DNA from: Mactromeris polynyma
Lineage: Eukaryota; Mollusca; Bivalvia; Venerida; Mactridae
Direction: 5' to 3'
DNA: 64,000 nucleotides
NCBI GenBank assembly: GCA_032209605.1
Contig: JASFXZ010000005.1
Location: 30,492,905 to 30,556,904, forward strand
The notes under the pieces: generated by a model
Told to the model about the DNA's origin: nothing
Database searches by the model: none
The model's input: only the letters and a program-made list of their open reading frames with translations
In this document: piece by piece, positions 1-12,727 of the stretch
How the letters are laid out: each line of letters opens with the position of its first letter
Position numbering within the stretch: position 1 is the first letter of the stretch
Made by a program: the position numbers and the translations under genes

Positions 1-5
1 CACAG

Positions 6-230
6 CCTGCTGGACAGATCCACCGGATATTGTGAATGGAAATATTAATTGCTCTTGGACTGATGAGAATAACGCCACACGTGAATGCCTCCCATCTTGT
101 GATGAAGGTTATGATTTTGATACTGATCTGTTTGTCTACACTTCTGGAATAGCATGCGGTCCAGAAACTGGTTATTCATGGAACATTAATACAACAGATA
201 ATCCAATGCTTCAGCTACCATCCTGCACCA
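6..230 (+). CDS. Gene 1 exon: sushi-like Cys-rich domain
   Basis: The window opens on CACAG, read as the acceptor, and the exon ends at a GTAAGT donor. It is 225 nt, phase 1-1. The motif CGPETGYSW followed by LPSC matches the sushi-like exons of gene 2 (CGPDTNYEW) and gene 3 (CGPNTNYEW). It is the first exon of the four-exon membrane-proximal unit. Confidence 0.75.
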
Positions 231-3200
231 GTAAGTGTGTGTTTTCTATTAGTATAGTACATATATGATTCAAAAGAGATTGGAACTTGTCAGTTTCAAC
301 ATAATAGAAACCATAGTGTCCGCAATATGCTACATTGTTGAATTCTTTATTTATTTACCTCAACATCTGAAATATTGTTGATATTTTAACTTATTGACGT
401 CACAATGTCTACAATTTTCAATATAGTTTAACTAATATACGTCACAATGTCTACATTTTTTTAATATCATTAATATCTTAAGTAATTGACATCACAATGT
501 CTACAATCTACAATATTGTTGATAGTTCAACTAATTGACATCACAATGTCTACAATCTGCAATAGTGTTGATAGTTTAACAACTTGAACTGTCAGCAACA
601 ACCAGAATAGGAAGAATGAACTTACTCTAAATGTGTCGTAACAAAATGATTATCGATATCATATTTTATGTGAATTTCCAGAAACGGAACATATTAAATT
701 AGCAAATGAATCTTGAAATATCTGAATATAGTGGCATGACCATTAGTGTTGCTAAGGACCGGATTTACTGCTCGGGAGAGGGGTTAAAACATTTATTGTC
801 GACTTGACCTAAAACAATCTAAGGTGTATATTTCAACATTTGAAGCTCTTGTACTTAGGGAAGAGTCTAAAAATGCATATATTGTAATATAATACTCCCT
901 GTATAGTATTCTACTATATTTATTTAATACTTTCATGTAGCTAAGACAGAAGCAATAACCAACACACTAAACTACACCATGGTATATACCACACTACACG
1001 TACTAACACTGGAACTATCTGAAGCTATTCAGCAGACGGTGGACGGATTGTTAAATCAGACAGGCTGTGTAGGTACAGGGCAGTGTAAACATCAGACAGT
1101 GGTTTATTTGTCGGACAGTGTATCCAGCAACACGACAGGTGTACTGCTCATTCTACAGTTGTCATGTAATGTTTACAATGGTATGTAGATAATAACATTT
1201 TCATATGTTGTAAAATCAGATACAATGAACAAAACTTATAAGTGTGCACTTTTTTAATGCCGAATTTCTTTTCTATTGATCAACATTTCTACACGAAATG
1301 TTGTATATTGGCTATTGGCTACGTGTAGATCATGATGCTCGGGTCGAATATAAGGGGTTAAACACGATGTGTAGAGCCCGGGTGGGAAAACACGCTATTA
1401 GACTATTAACCAGATCATCTTTAAGTGAGAGCTGCTGTACTGATTGTTTCGCATCATCACATTTATTTATGATATGAAATAAGTCAAACATTATGGCAGG
1501 TATCTACGCTATATTTATTGAAATTGCAGCAAGATCAGACTAATATTGACCAAGATACGGTCATATTTATACCTGCACACTTATATAAGTTATATTCGCT
1601 TTGCCAGGATTTCACAAATTGAAGTAAGCAGGTTGTTTTCGCGAATTTTCATGAAGTCATAAAATTAAAACACTGTAATAAGGTAAACATTTATTGTGCA
1701 TTTATCTTCGCAAATGTGTCAATCTCTCGAAAATAGCGATTATTGGCCCCTCATGAGATTTTTGCTGTTACGGTAACAAGTGTTAGCTTTGTTCAATTGA
1801 ACAGCTATTTTCTCATGTCAGTGTTTTTCAAGGCGTTCAAGTTTGACGAATTGTTTCCAGCAAATTGTAGATCGCATTAGAACGACTAGGCAACAAGTCC
1901 ATTGATGCAAATTATGTTTCACAAAATCAAAGTGAATAGTTATTAATGTATTTGAAGTGTTTAAAAGCATATCTCCGCATTGTCATATATGCCAAATGCA
2001 AATAATATGTATATAAATTGTGGTTTATATTGATAAATATTTATTTTAATGGAATATCCTTTGTTTTGTATTGAATCATTCAAAATCGTTTCATGATCAT
2101 ATTTGTAAATAACGCGTGATCGTTGAGTAATTACAGATTCGCTTCTTTGCAGATATGGACGAATGTTATAATGTTCTGTCCGACCTTGTGCAAGCATTGG
2201 AAATTATGATAACTCAACTGCAGTTTACGGTACAGTACGACGGCATGTATCATGATGTGGGTTTTAACACATCCTCACTCGATGGAATATCAACTTGCAG
2301 AACCGGTCATGTTCCGGTGTGGCATTATTGTGGTGAGTAACATTAAGAATGTATCTGAATATAAATGTTGTCAAATATCACATGCTTTGCCACCGTCGCG
2401 GTTCACTCAGTTTGTGGTGCCAGAATGGAGCATGTAGTTTGGAGCAAAATAGCTAGAGTACCGGGCTGTGTAATGAATGATAAATACTCTCAATATACTT
2501 CAAAACTGTGAAATACACTTAAAGACTACCTCAATAAAATGCCCACCTCCATAAGACCAGCTTTGAAGGGTCCTAATAGTGTTATTATTCAGGTGTTACT
2601 ATATGACATCAAGCAGATGTCGTTGATGACTTCCATATACATATACTAGATAAGGGAGAGAACTCTAGATGGGAGAAAGGGAGATAACTCCTATGTTCTC
2701 CTATGATTTAGCCTATGTGCTTTATTTGCTTTTGGTTTTGCTATTATTATTACGAGTCTATTCTAGTAATAGAATTATTGAAGAAAATTAGCATGGCGTG
2801 TTTTATATCAGATAGCATAACACTCATAAACGACTTAAACCCAAGTTTAATACTGTGATGATCTCATTCACACATATTGTTATGTGTACCGTCGTGTGCG
2901 AGTAGTTACGGGTGCTGACTTCAAATGACACGCTCCTCATTGTCAAGCACTGTAGCAAACCTTCATCAGTCATATATGTATACATGTATTTACAGTTCCA
3001 TGTGGCAAGGGTACATACGCTTACAATAATTACTGTGAAGTCTGCCCTGTAGGTACATACCAGGATTTGGAAGCGCAGACATCGTGTAAACAATGTGCTG
3101 ATGAGTGGACGACTGCTGGGTATATGAGCCGAGATAGGAGCGTGTGCAATGGTACCCTGTTCAATGATTATTTTATGTCTGTATGTCGGTCTGTCTGTAA

Positions 3201-6200
3201 AAACATGGTTTTACGAGTATTCAGCTTAAACATAATAATGTGTCATTGTGCTTCTGTGTCAATTGAATTATTCAATAACCAGTCTACATTTTCTCATGAA
3301 CGATAATACGAGTTTCATTTGTTTTTGTTCTTAAAATCGCCTTCCTGTACGGTTTGCTATATACTCGTAGATAGCGTATACATTAACTTTTATCAGATAT
3401 GTGTGTACACTTTTTCACCAGAAATATTTTTCATGTATGAAGTTCATCTGGAATTTTCTTTCCTGTCATAGTTTTCAGTACATACTTTCATCGAACATTA
3501 TTTTACAAGTTTAATGTGTCATTAAAAATATCTTTTTCAAGTACAACCTTTCGTTGATAAACATCTCGACAATAAGCTGCATTATTATTGGATTGTATCG
3601 TTTCTGTATTGCAGTGTACGCTCCGTCTACAGATGAAGAAATCACCAATGCTTTACTTATTGGTCTGGCTGCAGGATTGTCTCTGGCGGCACTTATTGTT
3701 ATATCCGTTGCTGTTGGAATACTGTGTAAAAAGTAAGAAGTGAGACTTAGGCAAACTTCTTCACACTGAACAAAATAAAACAACAACGATTGAGCGGTTT
3801 TAAAAATTATTACTTTGGCAGGGCTTAGTAATATGTTGCATGATTTTGCTATAATGTATTATTGTTGGGTAGCGCCAATTGATAAACCTTATAATGCGAA
3901 TTGTGATAACTGTCAAAAGTACATCATATGTATCATAAAACATGTAATGTGACATTGGTAATAGTTTACCTAGTTACTGAGGCTGTATACTGTCATGGTA
4001 TCTTTTAAAGGTACATGATACGGTTCAATACTCATTTGAAATTCGGATTTGTGACACCACAAAAAAAAATTATTTAAAAGATTTGGGAAAGGGCCAGCAT
4101 AATATTAAGTTTTTTTTCATTTGTATGTAATTTGTTTCATACAAGGTACATGATTTAAGACTTGATATTTACGTTTTTGATCTTATAGATGTAAATCAGT
4201 CGTACGACTATAAAAACCAACGGTATGAAGATAAGCATGCAAGTTGGCATTGTCTTGTGTATGTGGCGTTCCCTGAATCAACTTAATTCGTGTTTCATTT
4301 ATCGCTATTGTCCCAAATATCGGTACATACCGGTATATCAACATATCTATACAGGTCTTCTTCTCATATGCAAATGTTGCTTATTTTAATGTATGAAATC
4401 AGTATTGAAAAGGTCAAATTGTTTTGTAAGAGGACAATTATAAAATATAAACCAAATTGAATGTTAGTTTCTCTCCTGTTTTGCAGACAATCTAGACCTT
4501 CAGAAGTCGGTCATTTTGTACATGGTCATTCTGTATATACGACCAATAATGGAAATAAAAAGTTCAACCCATTCATCGGGTAAGCATTGACACTTTTGTA
4601 GTGTACACCTGTAAGGGTAGGGGATTTATCTAACCACTGTTGTAGTGTACACATGTAAGGGTAGGGGATTTATCTTACCACTGTTGTAGTGTACACATGT
4701 AAGGGTAGGGGATATATCTAACCACTGTTGTAGTGTACACATATATGTCAAGGGGATTTATCTTACCACTCTTGTAGTGTACAAATATATGTGTAGGAGA
4801 TTTATCTTTACCACTGTTGTAGTGTACACATATATGTGTAGGGGATTTATCTTACCACTGTTGTAGTGTACACATGTATGCGTAGGGGATTTTTCTAACC
4901 ACTGTTGTAGTGTACACATGTAAGGGTAGGGGATATATCTAACCACTGTTGTAGTGTACACATATATGTCAAGGGGATTTATCTTACCACTCTTGTAGTG
5001 TACAAATATATGTGTAGGAGATTTATCTTTACCACTGTTGTAGTGTACACATATATGTGTAGGGGATTTGTCTTACCACTGTTGTAGTGTACACATGTAT
5101 GGGTAGGGAATTTATCTTACCACTGTTATAGTGTACACATGTATGCGTAGGGGATTTATCTAACCACTGTTGTAGTGTACACATATATGAGTAGGGGATT
5201 TATCTAACCACTGTAGTATCGTACACGTGTAAGGATATAGCTGTATTTAAACACTGTTGTAGTTTACACATAAATGTGTAGGAGATTTGTCTAACCACTG
5301 TTGTAGTGTACACATGTCTGGGTGAGAGATATATCTTACCACTGTTGTAGTGTACACATGCAAGGGTAATGCTTTATTTAACCACTGTTGTAGTATACAC
5401 ATGTATGGGTAGGGGATATATTTAACCACTGATGTAGTGTACACAAGTATGGGTAGGGGATTTATCTAACCACTCTTGTAGTATACACATGTAAGGGTAG
5501 GGGATTTATTTAACCACTCTTGTAGTATACACATGTAAGGGTAGGGTATTTATTTAACCACTCTTGTAGTATACACATGTAAGGGTAGGGGATTTATTTA
5601 ACCATTCTTGTAGTATACACATGTAAAGGTAGGGTATTTATTTAACCACCACTCTTGTAGTATACACATGTAGCGGTACTGGCCTTATTTAACCACTCTT
5701 GTAGTATACGCATGTATGGGTAGGGGATTTACTTAACCACTCTTGTAGTGTACACATGTATGGGTAGGGTATTTATTTAACCACTCTTGTAGTATACACA
5801 TGTAAGGGTAGGGGATTTATTTAACCGCTCTTGTAGTATAAACATGTAAGGGTAGGGGATTTATTTAACCACTCTTGTAGTATACACATGTAAGGGTAGG
5901 GGATTTATTTAACCACTCTTGTAGTATACACATGTATGGGTAGGGGATTTATTTAACCACTCTTGTAGTATACACATGTATGAATAGGGGATTTATCTTA
6001 CCACTGTGGTAGTGTACACATGTATGAGTAGGGGATTTATCTTACCACTCTTGTAGTGTACACATGTATGAGTAGGGGATCTATCTTACCACTCGTGTAG
6101 TGTACACATGTATGAGTAGGGGATTTATCTAACCACTGTATTGTATTCATTTATAGACATGCAACGAATACAGAAGATGGTACTGATTTCATTGATTTGG

Positions 6201-8256
6201 ACGAATACTCATCTGATAAATCAAGGTAATATATAGTTTAGATGACATACCATCCTTATAATCTTTCACAAATGCATCACATCTATTTCGAATATTCTTA
6301 TAACTGTTAAGCTAACTTCAGAAGGTAAATTAGCAAACTTGATAGCAAATGGGATGTATGTGTAGTTGCGGCCTTTCAATTCGTTCAGCCTAATTGATTA
6401 TTTGAAATGTTTTAGTAAATTTTCTGTCTTTACATGGTTTGGAGTATTTGAAGGAAAGTATACATAGTTCATGTCAGTCCGACCTAGAGTGATCTATATG
6501 TGCGGATTCACTGCATAAGCAAATGTATAGGTCAAAGGCCATAGTAGTAGGGCCATGTAGCATGAGAACAATAACCGATAAATTGATGGATAGTGCCTTG
6601 GTACTGCGTCATCACAAGTTTTGAGTGTTGGTAGCATAGAAGCATTGTTGTTTTTCAGTCCATATTTACTAGAATTAAGAACTCTATAAAATATTGCTCA
6701 TTTCACTGAATGTTGCTCAATCAATGATCAATACTCGACATGTTGTTTTAATAAGTTCTTAATCACTTGTTGTTTCCTGATCGAACCATCACAAGTTCTC
6801 CATCATATGTTGTTACTTGACCAAAATTATATATACAATTCTTTATCACTCGGTGGTGCTAGATCAATAGTCTAAACAACACGTACTTGATTGTTCTGTG
6901 TCGCTAGATCAATAGTCTCAATAACATGTGCTTTATTGTTCTTTGTCGCTAGATCAATAGTCTCAACAACACGTACTTGATTGTTCTGTGTTGCTAGATC
7001 AATAGTCTCAATAACATGTGCTTTATTGTTCTTTGTCGCTAGATCAATAGTCTCAATAACAACTGATTTATTGTCCTTTGTCGCTAGATCAATAGTCTCA
7101 ATAACAAGTGCTTTATTGATCTTTGTCGCTAGATCAATAGTCTCAATAACAAGTGATTAATTGTTCTTTGTCGATAGATCAATAGTCTCAATAGCTAGTG
7201 CTTTATTGTTCTTTGTCGCTAGATCAATAGTCTCAATAACAACTGATTTATTGTTCTTTGTCGCTAGATCACTAGTCACAATAACAAGTGCTTTATTGTT
7301 CTTTGTCGGTAGATCAATTGTCTCAATAACAAGTGCTTTATTGTTCTTTGTCGCTATATCAATAGTCGCAATAACAAGTGCTTTATTGTTCTTTGTCGCT
7401 AGATCAATATTCTCAATAACAACTGATGTATTGTTCTTTGTCGCTAGATCACTAGTCACAATAACAAGTGCTTTATTGTTCTTTGTCGCTAGATCAATAG
7501 TCTCAATAACAACTGATTTATTGTTCTTTGACGCTAGATCACTAGTCACAATAACAAGTGCTTTATTGTTCTTTGTCGCTAGATCAATAGTCTCAATAAC
7601 AAGTGCTTTATTGTTCTTTGTCGCTAGATCAATAGTCTCAATAACAAGTGCTTTATTGTTCTTTGTCGCTAGATCAATAGTCTCAATAACAAATGCTTTA
7701 TTGTTCTTTGTCGCTAGATCAATAGTCTAAGTAACATATGCTTTATCAGTCGTTCTTGCTAATCAATCGTCTTGATTTCTTAATCACTGTTGTAGCTAGG
7801 TCAATATTCTGAATAACTAGTTCTTTGTCACTCGTTATATTGCTAGATGAAATATTTAAATAACAAGTTCTTCATAATTTTCCGTTGTCGGAACAGCTGC
7901 TTTTTTATTAGCAACTTCTTTATCACATGGAGTTGTTTGCTCAAATATTTACATAAGAAGTTATTCGTCTGACGTTTACGGAGGCCAGCTTCGTGTGTAG
8001 CTATCAGTTCTTATTTAACAAGTGCTATGTTTATTTCCAGTGTATCGGATAATTATTTACGGACAGTTATAGATTGACCACAAACAGATGTTTTTGATAT
8101 GCAAATGGAGTTGACATTTTAATTTTCAGGTGTTTTTCTCCGCCTCCGTGTTACGACAACTATGTGGGAGATGATATCGACATTGATGTGGTCACTCGCC
8201 CATCTACAGCAGTTTCATTCGATCAAATAACAACCATTGGAACAGACTCTTTATAA
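6..8256 (+). CDS. Gene 1: 3' part of a sushi/GCC2-GCC3 single-pass membrane receptor-like protein
   Basis: Eight exons (6-230, 941-1180, 2153-2332, 2996-3151, 3615-3732, 4487-4579, 6157-6225, 8130-8256) join in frame into 401 codons plus TAA. The 5' part lies left of the window. Domains in order are a sushi-like Cys-rich module, a spacer with a Cys pair, a helical domain, one ephrin-receptor-like GCC2/GCC3 repeat, a transmembrane helix and a tail of about 100 residues. All ectodomain exons are phase 1-1 and the tail exons are phase 2, a layout typical of shuffled extracellular modules. No in-frame stop or broken splice site was seen. The membrane-proximal layout matches genes 2 and 3, so this is a paralogue. 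By topology it is a type I plasma-membrane protein. Ligand and role are unknown. Confidence 0.8.
941..1180 (+). CDS. Gene 1 exon: spacer domain with Cys pair
   Basis: Exon of 240 nt, phase 1-1, between TTTCATGTAG and GTATGT. It encodes a helical stretch, a CVGTGQC cysteine pair and two predicted beta strands ending LILQLSC. It corresponds to the spacer exons of genes 2, 3 and 4. The loop between the strands carries no polybasic site here. Confidence 0.7.
2153..2332 (+). CDS. Gene 1 exon: helical domain preceding GCC2/GCC3
   Basis: Exon of 180 nt, phase 1-1, acceptor CTTTGCAG and donor GTGAGT. The first half is helix-like (LSDLVQALEIMITQLQ). It ends with two cysteines (TCRTG then YCG) just before the GCC2/GCC3 exon, as in the paralogous exons at 15836 and 34377. 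Confidence 0.7.
2996..3151 (+). CDS. Gene 1 exon: GCC2/GCC3 ephrin-receptor-like repeat
   Basis: Exon of 156 nt, phase 1-1, the same length as its counterparts at 17319 and 33632. The pattern CGKGTYAYNNYCEVCPVGTY, then CKQC and a final Cys, is typical of the GCC2/GCC3 (TNFR-like) family. The donor is GTACCC, weaker than its neighbours. Confidence 0.8.
3615..3732 (+). CDS. Gene 1 exon: transmembrane segment
   Basis: Exon of 118 nt, phase 1 in and phase 2 out, acceptor TGTATTGCAG and donor GTAAGA. It encodes a short acidic lead (PSTDEE), about 25 hydrophobic residues (ALLIGLAAGLSLAALIVISV and on) and a CKK stop-transfer end. This implies a type I orientation. Confidence 0.8.
4487..4579 (+). 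CDS. Gene 1 exon: cytoplasmic tail, part 1
   Basis: Exon of 93 nt, phase 2-2, acceptor TTTTGCAG and donor GTAAGC. Hydrophilic, with one tyrosine in HSVYTT. The following intron is almost entirely a 44-bp satellite. Confidence 0.65.
4587..6141. repeat. 44-bp minisatellite, about 35 copies, in a gene 1 intron
   Basis: Units share the core gtagtgtacacatgta followed by an aggggattta block. Adjacent copies differ by small substitutions. Stretches near 4740-4930 and 4965-5150 are near-identical multi-unit blocks, so some duplication was of several units at once. The array fills the intron 4580-6156 almost completely. Confidence 0.9.
6157..6225 (+). CDS. Gene 1 exon: cytoplasmic tail, part 2 (acidic)
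   Basis: Exon of 69 nt, phase 2-2, squeezed between two satellite-filled introns. Acidic segment TDFIDLDEYSS with one tyrosine. The acceptor TTATAG has a weak pyrimidine tract. As 69 is divisible by three and the phases match, it could be skipped without a frameshift. Confidence 0.6.
6650..7990. repeat. 45-bp minisatellite with degenerate flanks in the last gene 1 intron
   Basis: The core, about 6848-7745, has some 20 copies built on gctagatcaatagtctcaa and tgctttattgttctttgtc. Both flanks (6650-6848 and 7745-7990) hold increasingly diverged copies, a pattern expected when unequal exchange homogenises the centre. Since 45 is a multiple of three, both strands carry long open frames of 15-residue repeats that are not genes. 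Confidence 0.85.
8130..8256 (+). CDS. Gene 1 last coding exon: end of cytoplasmic tail
   Basis: Acceptor AATTTTCAG, phase 2 entry, ends in TAA at 8254-8256. It encodes CYDNYVGDDI, which contains a YxN motif of the kind bound by Grb2-type SH2 domains; this is an inference from motif only. No close AATAAA was seen. The first one noted (8712-8717) lies inside a mobile-element-like stretch. Confidence 0.7.
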
Positions 8257-8605
8257 ATACATGTTGATATTTTTCTCCCTTAAATACCCAATTTATCTTT
8301 ACTCAATGAATACAGTATCCGTTTATTCAAATGTTAGTGTATTGACACGAATTGCCTTCTACAATCTGCAATCTACAAATTATTGTATGACTTGTAAAGC
8401 ATGGATCATTTACCTGATTGTCGTTGCTTAGAAACTAGTACAAAGTTGAGTTTAATTTTTAACAAATGAGCTCTAAATTCTTAGATGAACATGGTATCAT
8501 AAACGTTACAAACTTGGCGCCTGCATTTAAGTATGCACATATGTTAGTTTGACTATTTTGTCTATTTAAACAATGTATAATTGTATGTGTATTTTGATGT
8601 GTAAT

Positions 8606-8925
8606 CAGGGCTCTAAACAAAGACACTTGTCCCAGACTAATGGAAATTCAAAATTTCACTTGTCCGACGTAGGAATCTGGTTGTCCGAGAATATCGGTCA
8701 ATTTAGTAACAAATAAACATATACAATTATAGCTCCACAATCTTAAATTCATAATCACATGCATGTATTTGCGCGATTCTAAGGTTTGACTTACAACTGA
8801 ACAATTGATGTTGGTTAGCTTTAAAAAACTTTTGAGACTAACTTCAACTCAACTGTTGGTAGCCCGATTCAGCATTATACTAGTCCGGGACATCGGGCTA
8901 GTGGATTTCTAGACCCCTGGTAATA
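8606..8925. mobile_element. Non-autonomous DNA-element-like repeat with imperfect terminal inverted repeats
   Basis: The left end, cagggctctaaac then acacttgtccc, is roughly the reverse complement of the right end, gggctagtggatttctagac then ccctg. It is about 320 bp and non-coding, lying 350 bp past the gene 1 stop. The class is not certain. Confidence 0.45.
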
Positions 8926-9411
8926 TGAAAATAATGTGGATATATATCATATACGATAAGAGGGACTTCACCAAAAGCTCTGATAATGTCTTAAGTTACG
9001 AACATCTAGCTTTACACTGGACGTGTGTGTTATTGAATTAAACAACATTTATGTATCTAAAATATATGTACCGACGGTTGTTATGGTAACCATGGTAACA
9101 TGACATCTGTAATTATACTATCACTGTAGTATGCATGCTTTATTTTAAGCAATTTGCATTTAAAGTGTGTGCTTTGTTGTAGTTGTATTTGTATTTGCGT
9201 TTATTTATCGTCGCCACCGGTTTCCCATATGGGCGACGCCTCCAGAATGTTAGTCATATTAGATTTTTGGAGGATGGTGTGTGCTTTTTACGCAAGTCTT
9301 TGTTTTATGCATTACACTTCCACTACACAAAAATAGTATGTCGCTAATACAGATATATGTGTTGTAATTATGATAGGATAGAAGGCAATGAAGTCATTGT
9401 TTTGTTTTACC

Positions 9412-9672
9412 TTGTTTGTGATTCAACACGATTGTTTGTGATACAACAAGATTGTTTGTGATTCAACACGATTGTTTGTGATTCAACAAGATTATTTCTG
9501 ATACAACAAGATTGTTTGTGATACAACAAGACTGTTTGTGGTACAACACGATTGTTTGTGATTCAACACGATTGTTTGTGATACAACAAGACTGTTTGTG
9601 ATACAACACGATTGTTTGAGATAAAACACGACTGTTTGTGATACAACAAGATTGTTTGTGATACAACAAGGG
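9412..9672. repeat. 20-bp tandem repeat, about 13 copies
   Basis: Unit attgtttgtgatacaacaag with substitutions alternating between tacaacaag and ttcaacacg. The minus-strand open frame across it is an artefact of the repeat. Confidence 0.9.
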
Positions 9673-10179
9673 CATTGTATGTTTAATGTATATTATGTTT
9701 GAGTTTATTGTATGCAAATAACTATGTATAAAATGTGTGTTTGTGTGCGCGTAAGCGTATGTAAACAGTATTATATTTGGTATTGGTAAATGCATTTTTC
9801 GATATCTATGGTGCATTAAAGCATGGAGCGAGCTGTTTAGCGTAATGCAACCAAGATGTGTATTTTACAGTATTTTCTAGCTTGTCAAATATGAGTTTTA
9901 CAGACGCTACCTCTGTTATTTATATAAGTTTGAACTCAAGTGCTGAATCCGCACAGAACAATGCTTGTAGTATATATTATTATGCATTGTCTTGTTGTTG
10001 TTGTTTTTCTACATTTGTTGTTATAATACAAGAAATGAACAATAAAAATGTACTTTGTCTTTTTCAATACATATCAGTCTTTGTCTCTGAAATAGAAGAG
10101 CTAGTGGTTAAATCCGTACACAAAGAAATATAGTTCTGTAAAATACAGACAAGCATAAGAAATGACTCAAGGTTTACAC

Positions 10180-10325
10180 AATAAAAGGAAGAGTTATGTT
10201 TGGTACAGGGATAGCAACATTTACAAGACAAAACTTTCCCACACAAATCCCAGTGAATAAATCAGCACAACGAACAAGGAACTGACATGGCGTAAGGGTA
10301 AATACATATGGGGATGGGCGATAAG
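10180..10325 (+). repeat. Copy of a dispersed repeat family
   Basis: Shares ordered blocks (gttacaggg-like, acaagacaa-like, cacacaaatccc, ggcgataaggaattgtctgg) with stretches at 21930-22070, 32808-33072, 38394-38640 and 41384-41590. Moderately diverged and non-coding. Written in one orientation, the blocks keep the same order in every copy. Confidence 0.5.
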
Positions 10326-10679
10326 GAATTGTCTGGCTGATTACCAAAAACAATTAAAACTCACTATATTTGACTTCAAATCAGTAAAGCTGGTGGAATC
10401 TTTTGAATTGTGGAATTTGATAGAACAACGTATCCGGATTATAATACCAAGTAAACCTACGCCAGCAGGTCTGTACTAGAACAGAACAGTACATTTTATT
10501 TGTTTTGACTTGTACATGGTACATCATCATACTATCGCATACAAAGTACAAAATATACATTACATAACACGAGAACATGAAACGATGGAATGGCAGAGAA
10601 ATAGACAGAGGAAGCCACTAACTAAACTTCCGGTTGATGTCTTCCATATGTATTTATACATAGAATAAAGCACCAGTTC

Positions 10680-11375
10680 CACTATCACGACTTTGGGCAC
10701 GAATGACGGCGAATAGGGAAGAATGAAAAAGTCGTAGTGGTTCGTCATGTACTGATCTTTGAGATAGTTCCCTACGCATGCCATAAGTATATTGTACGCA
10801 TCGGTACGAATGTAACAAGAATGCAGTGAGACAGCAGTAAGAACGCGACACACTTCCAACAAGAATTAAGAAGAACCAGTATGAACCCACACGAACCTAC
10901 TAAGATCACAGCAAGACTGCTGAACAACCTTGTTCAAATTGACGGGGACATGGTGCGGAATGAGGAAGCCATTTCAAGACATTCAAGACGAATAGAGACA
11001 GGCCGGAAGAAATACTGGGTGAGGCTCTGTGTGTTGCGGAGGCCAATCCTTGGTCAGTATGAGCGTCTACTCCCCTTGGAGCGTGAGAAAATGATTGACA
11101 GCCACCATCACGAATCGCTACGATAGGGGAATAATACCAGTACGCACCAGTACGATCAAGTACGAACGCAGTAAGAATGCATTACGAACACACTTCAAAC
11201 GTGACTTGACCACGAATGTTTTGATCATTTCAAAACTGTCGTGGTCCTCCCGTGAATGGAGGAGAACTGCCCCGAATAGCCAGGACTCCAACAAGAACCA
11301 TGTAAGAAGTATGAGGAATGTTCACGATTTCTACATTCATACCCATTCGCCACCCAAAGTCGTGATTGTAGGACT
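10680..11375 (+). mobile_element. Relic of a PIF/Harbinger-type DNA transposon
   Basis: A plus-strand frame at 10881-11126 encodes KKYWVRLCVLRRP then GQYERLLPLE. This resembles the N-terminal region of PIF/Harbinger nucleases, where an RxxWVRPWL-like motif precedes a GxYxxLxxEL-like motif. The stretch is bounded by matching inverted ends, atcacgactttggg at about 10684 and cccaaagtcgtgat at about 11353. Only a fragment of the transposase remains and a stop follows at once. No target duplication was confirmed. Confidence 0.55.
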
Positions 11376-12603
11376 TAAGCTTAACATCACAGTTGTAACA
11401 AGTAATAGTTGGAGTACTGGGTCATCACTACAAACCAGATATAGGTATTTAATATGACCAAATTTTCTTTTATCAATCAAATGAATATACTTAGATTTCG
11501 TCGCATGACTTCCATAACCCCATTACTTGTTTTTCGTCCTTTTGAGAAAAACAACTTTAAAGTTTTCCCCTCCTGTAGTTTTATTACATACGGGCTTATA
11601 TAAATGTAATTTCTAACAGCTTTATCACATGTGTATAGTTTCCTGTATGTAAAATGCAACATGCTGATTACAAACTTCAAATATCCATTTGGAGAAGTTC
11701 ATAACATGTATATTAGAGTTACTTGTATTCAAATGTAAAAGCATAAATGAAAACATTATCATAAACTATTCGTGTTACATTCTAGTGATAAAGACTAGTT
11801 AGCATACATTAACGCGTTTCTAATATTGAATGCTTTGTAAATGTGCATTGTTAAATTTCGAACAGTGTTTTTATTCTCTGAGTTTATAAGATCTATAAAT
11901 TTCACCATAATATGACGCGCCGTGAGACTTTTGGACCAAATGCGGCAATAATCAATGTTGGCAAAACGCTTGCAAAGACACGCGAGTTTTCACGTGTTTA
12001 TTTTTCCAATTACCATTAGTTTATTCACTTCAGTTAAAGCTACCGATCACTGACTGGTAGATATTTGTATTCAGGTTGGGACATTTGCCACAAGAGAACA
12101 ATGAGTGCAATAAATAACTTCAAATGTTATACAGTGTATACTATAGTATGCCCCTAAAAAGTGTTTAATTAAATGATTTTGAAATGGTGCTCTGTTTCAG
12201 AGTTTGGTTCTAACTCTTACTATGATGGCAGTTGAAAGCCTGATTTTTGTTATTGTTTATAATTACTTTTACTTTCTTATTTTGCATTAAACAAGTAAAT
12301 ATATTTTCCAGGGATTCACATTTTCTACCTGGTGGATGAGCAGTATGCAAGTGTATGAAAAGGAGCAAATAGTGTGATATCTATGGCGTATGCTGCATCA
12401 CAAATTTGAACACCATGGGTATGGTGAGAAGCGAGTAACATTACATATAGAGAACTGCAGTGGGAAAAACAAAAACAACACAGTTACAGGGTAAATCTTC
12501 ATTTCTTCAGTCCTAATAAACCTGCAAACACTTTATTGTTTCCGATTCACATTGACTTTATTGTTTTATATTTTAATATAAAATATTGGTTTGGTATAAT
12601 AAA

Positions 12604-12727
12604 ATAGATATCAGATCCCATGGAGAGTGATAGCATATAATGTTAACCCTCGAAATGTTAATGTCAACCTCCTTAACTTTCTCGGGTTAACATTATATGC
12701 TATCACCCTCCATAGGATCTGATATGT
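12604..12727. mobile_element. Short hairpin MITE-like element
   Basis: Inverted arms of about 44 bp with few mismatches (atatcagatcccatgg to aatgttaaccc, mirrored by gggttaacatt to ccataggatctgatat) flank a 33-bp loop. Non-coding. Confidence 0.7.

Noticed and set aside
7157..7730. Long open frames of 130 and 189 codons on opposite strands
   Set aside because: Both are translations of a 45-bp satellite. They have no start context, splice sites or domain and lie in a gene 1 intron.
4587..9672. CRISPR-like appearance of regularly spaced repeats
   Set aside because: The units are head-to-tail with no unique spacers, no cas genes, and the setting is an animal genome.
12604..12727. Perfect hairpin as a microRNA precursor
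   Set aside because: The long arms, their length and a transposon-rich setting fit a MITE better. A small RNA origin cannot be excluded without small-RNA reads.
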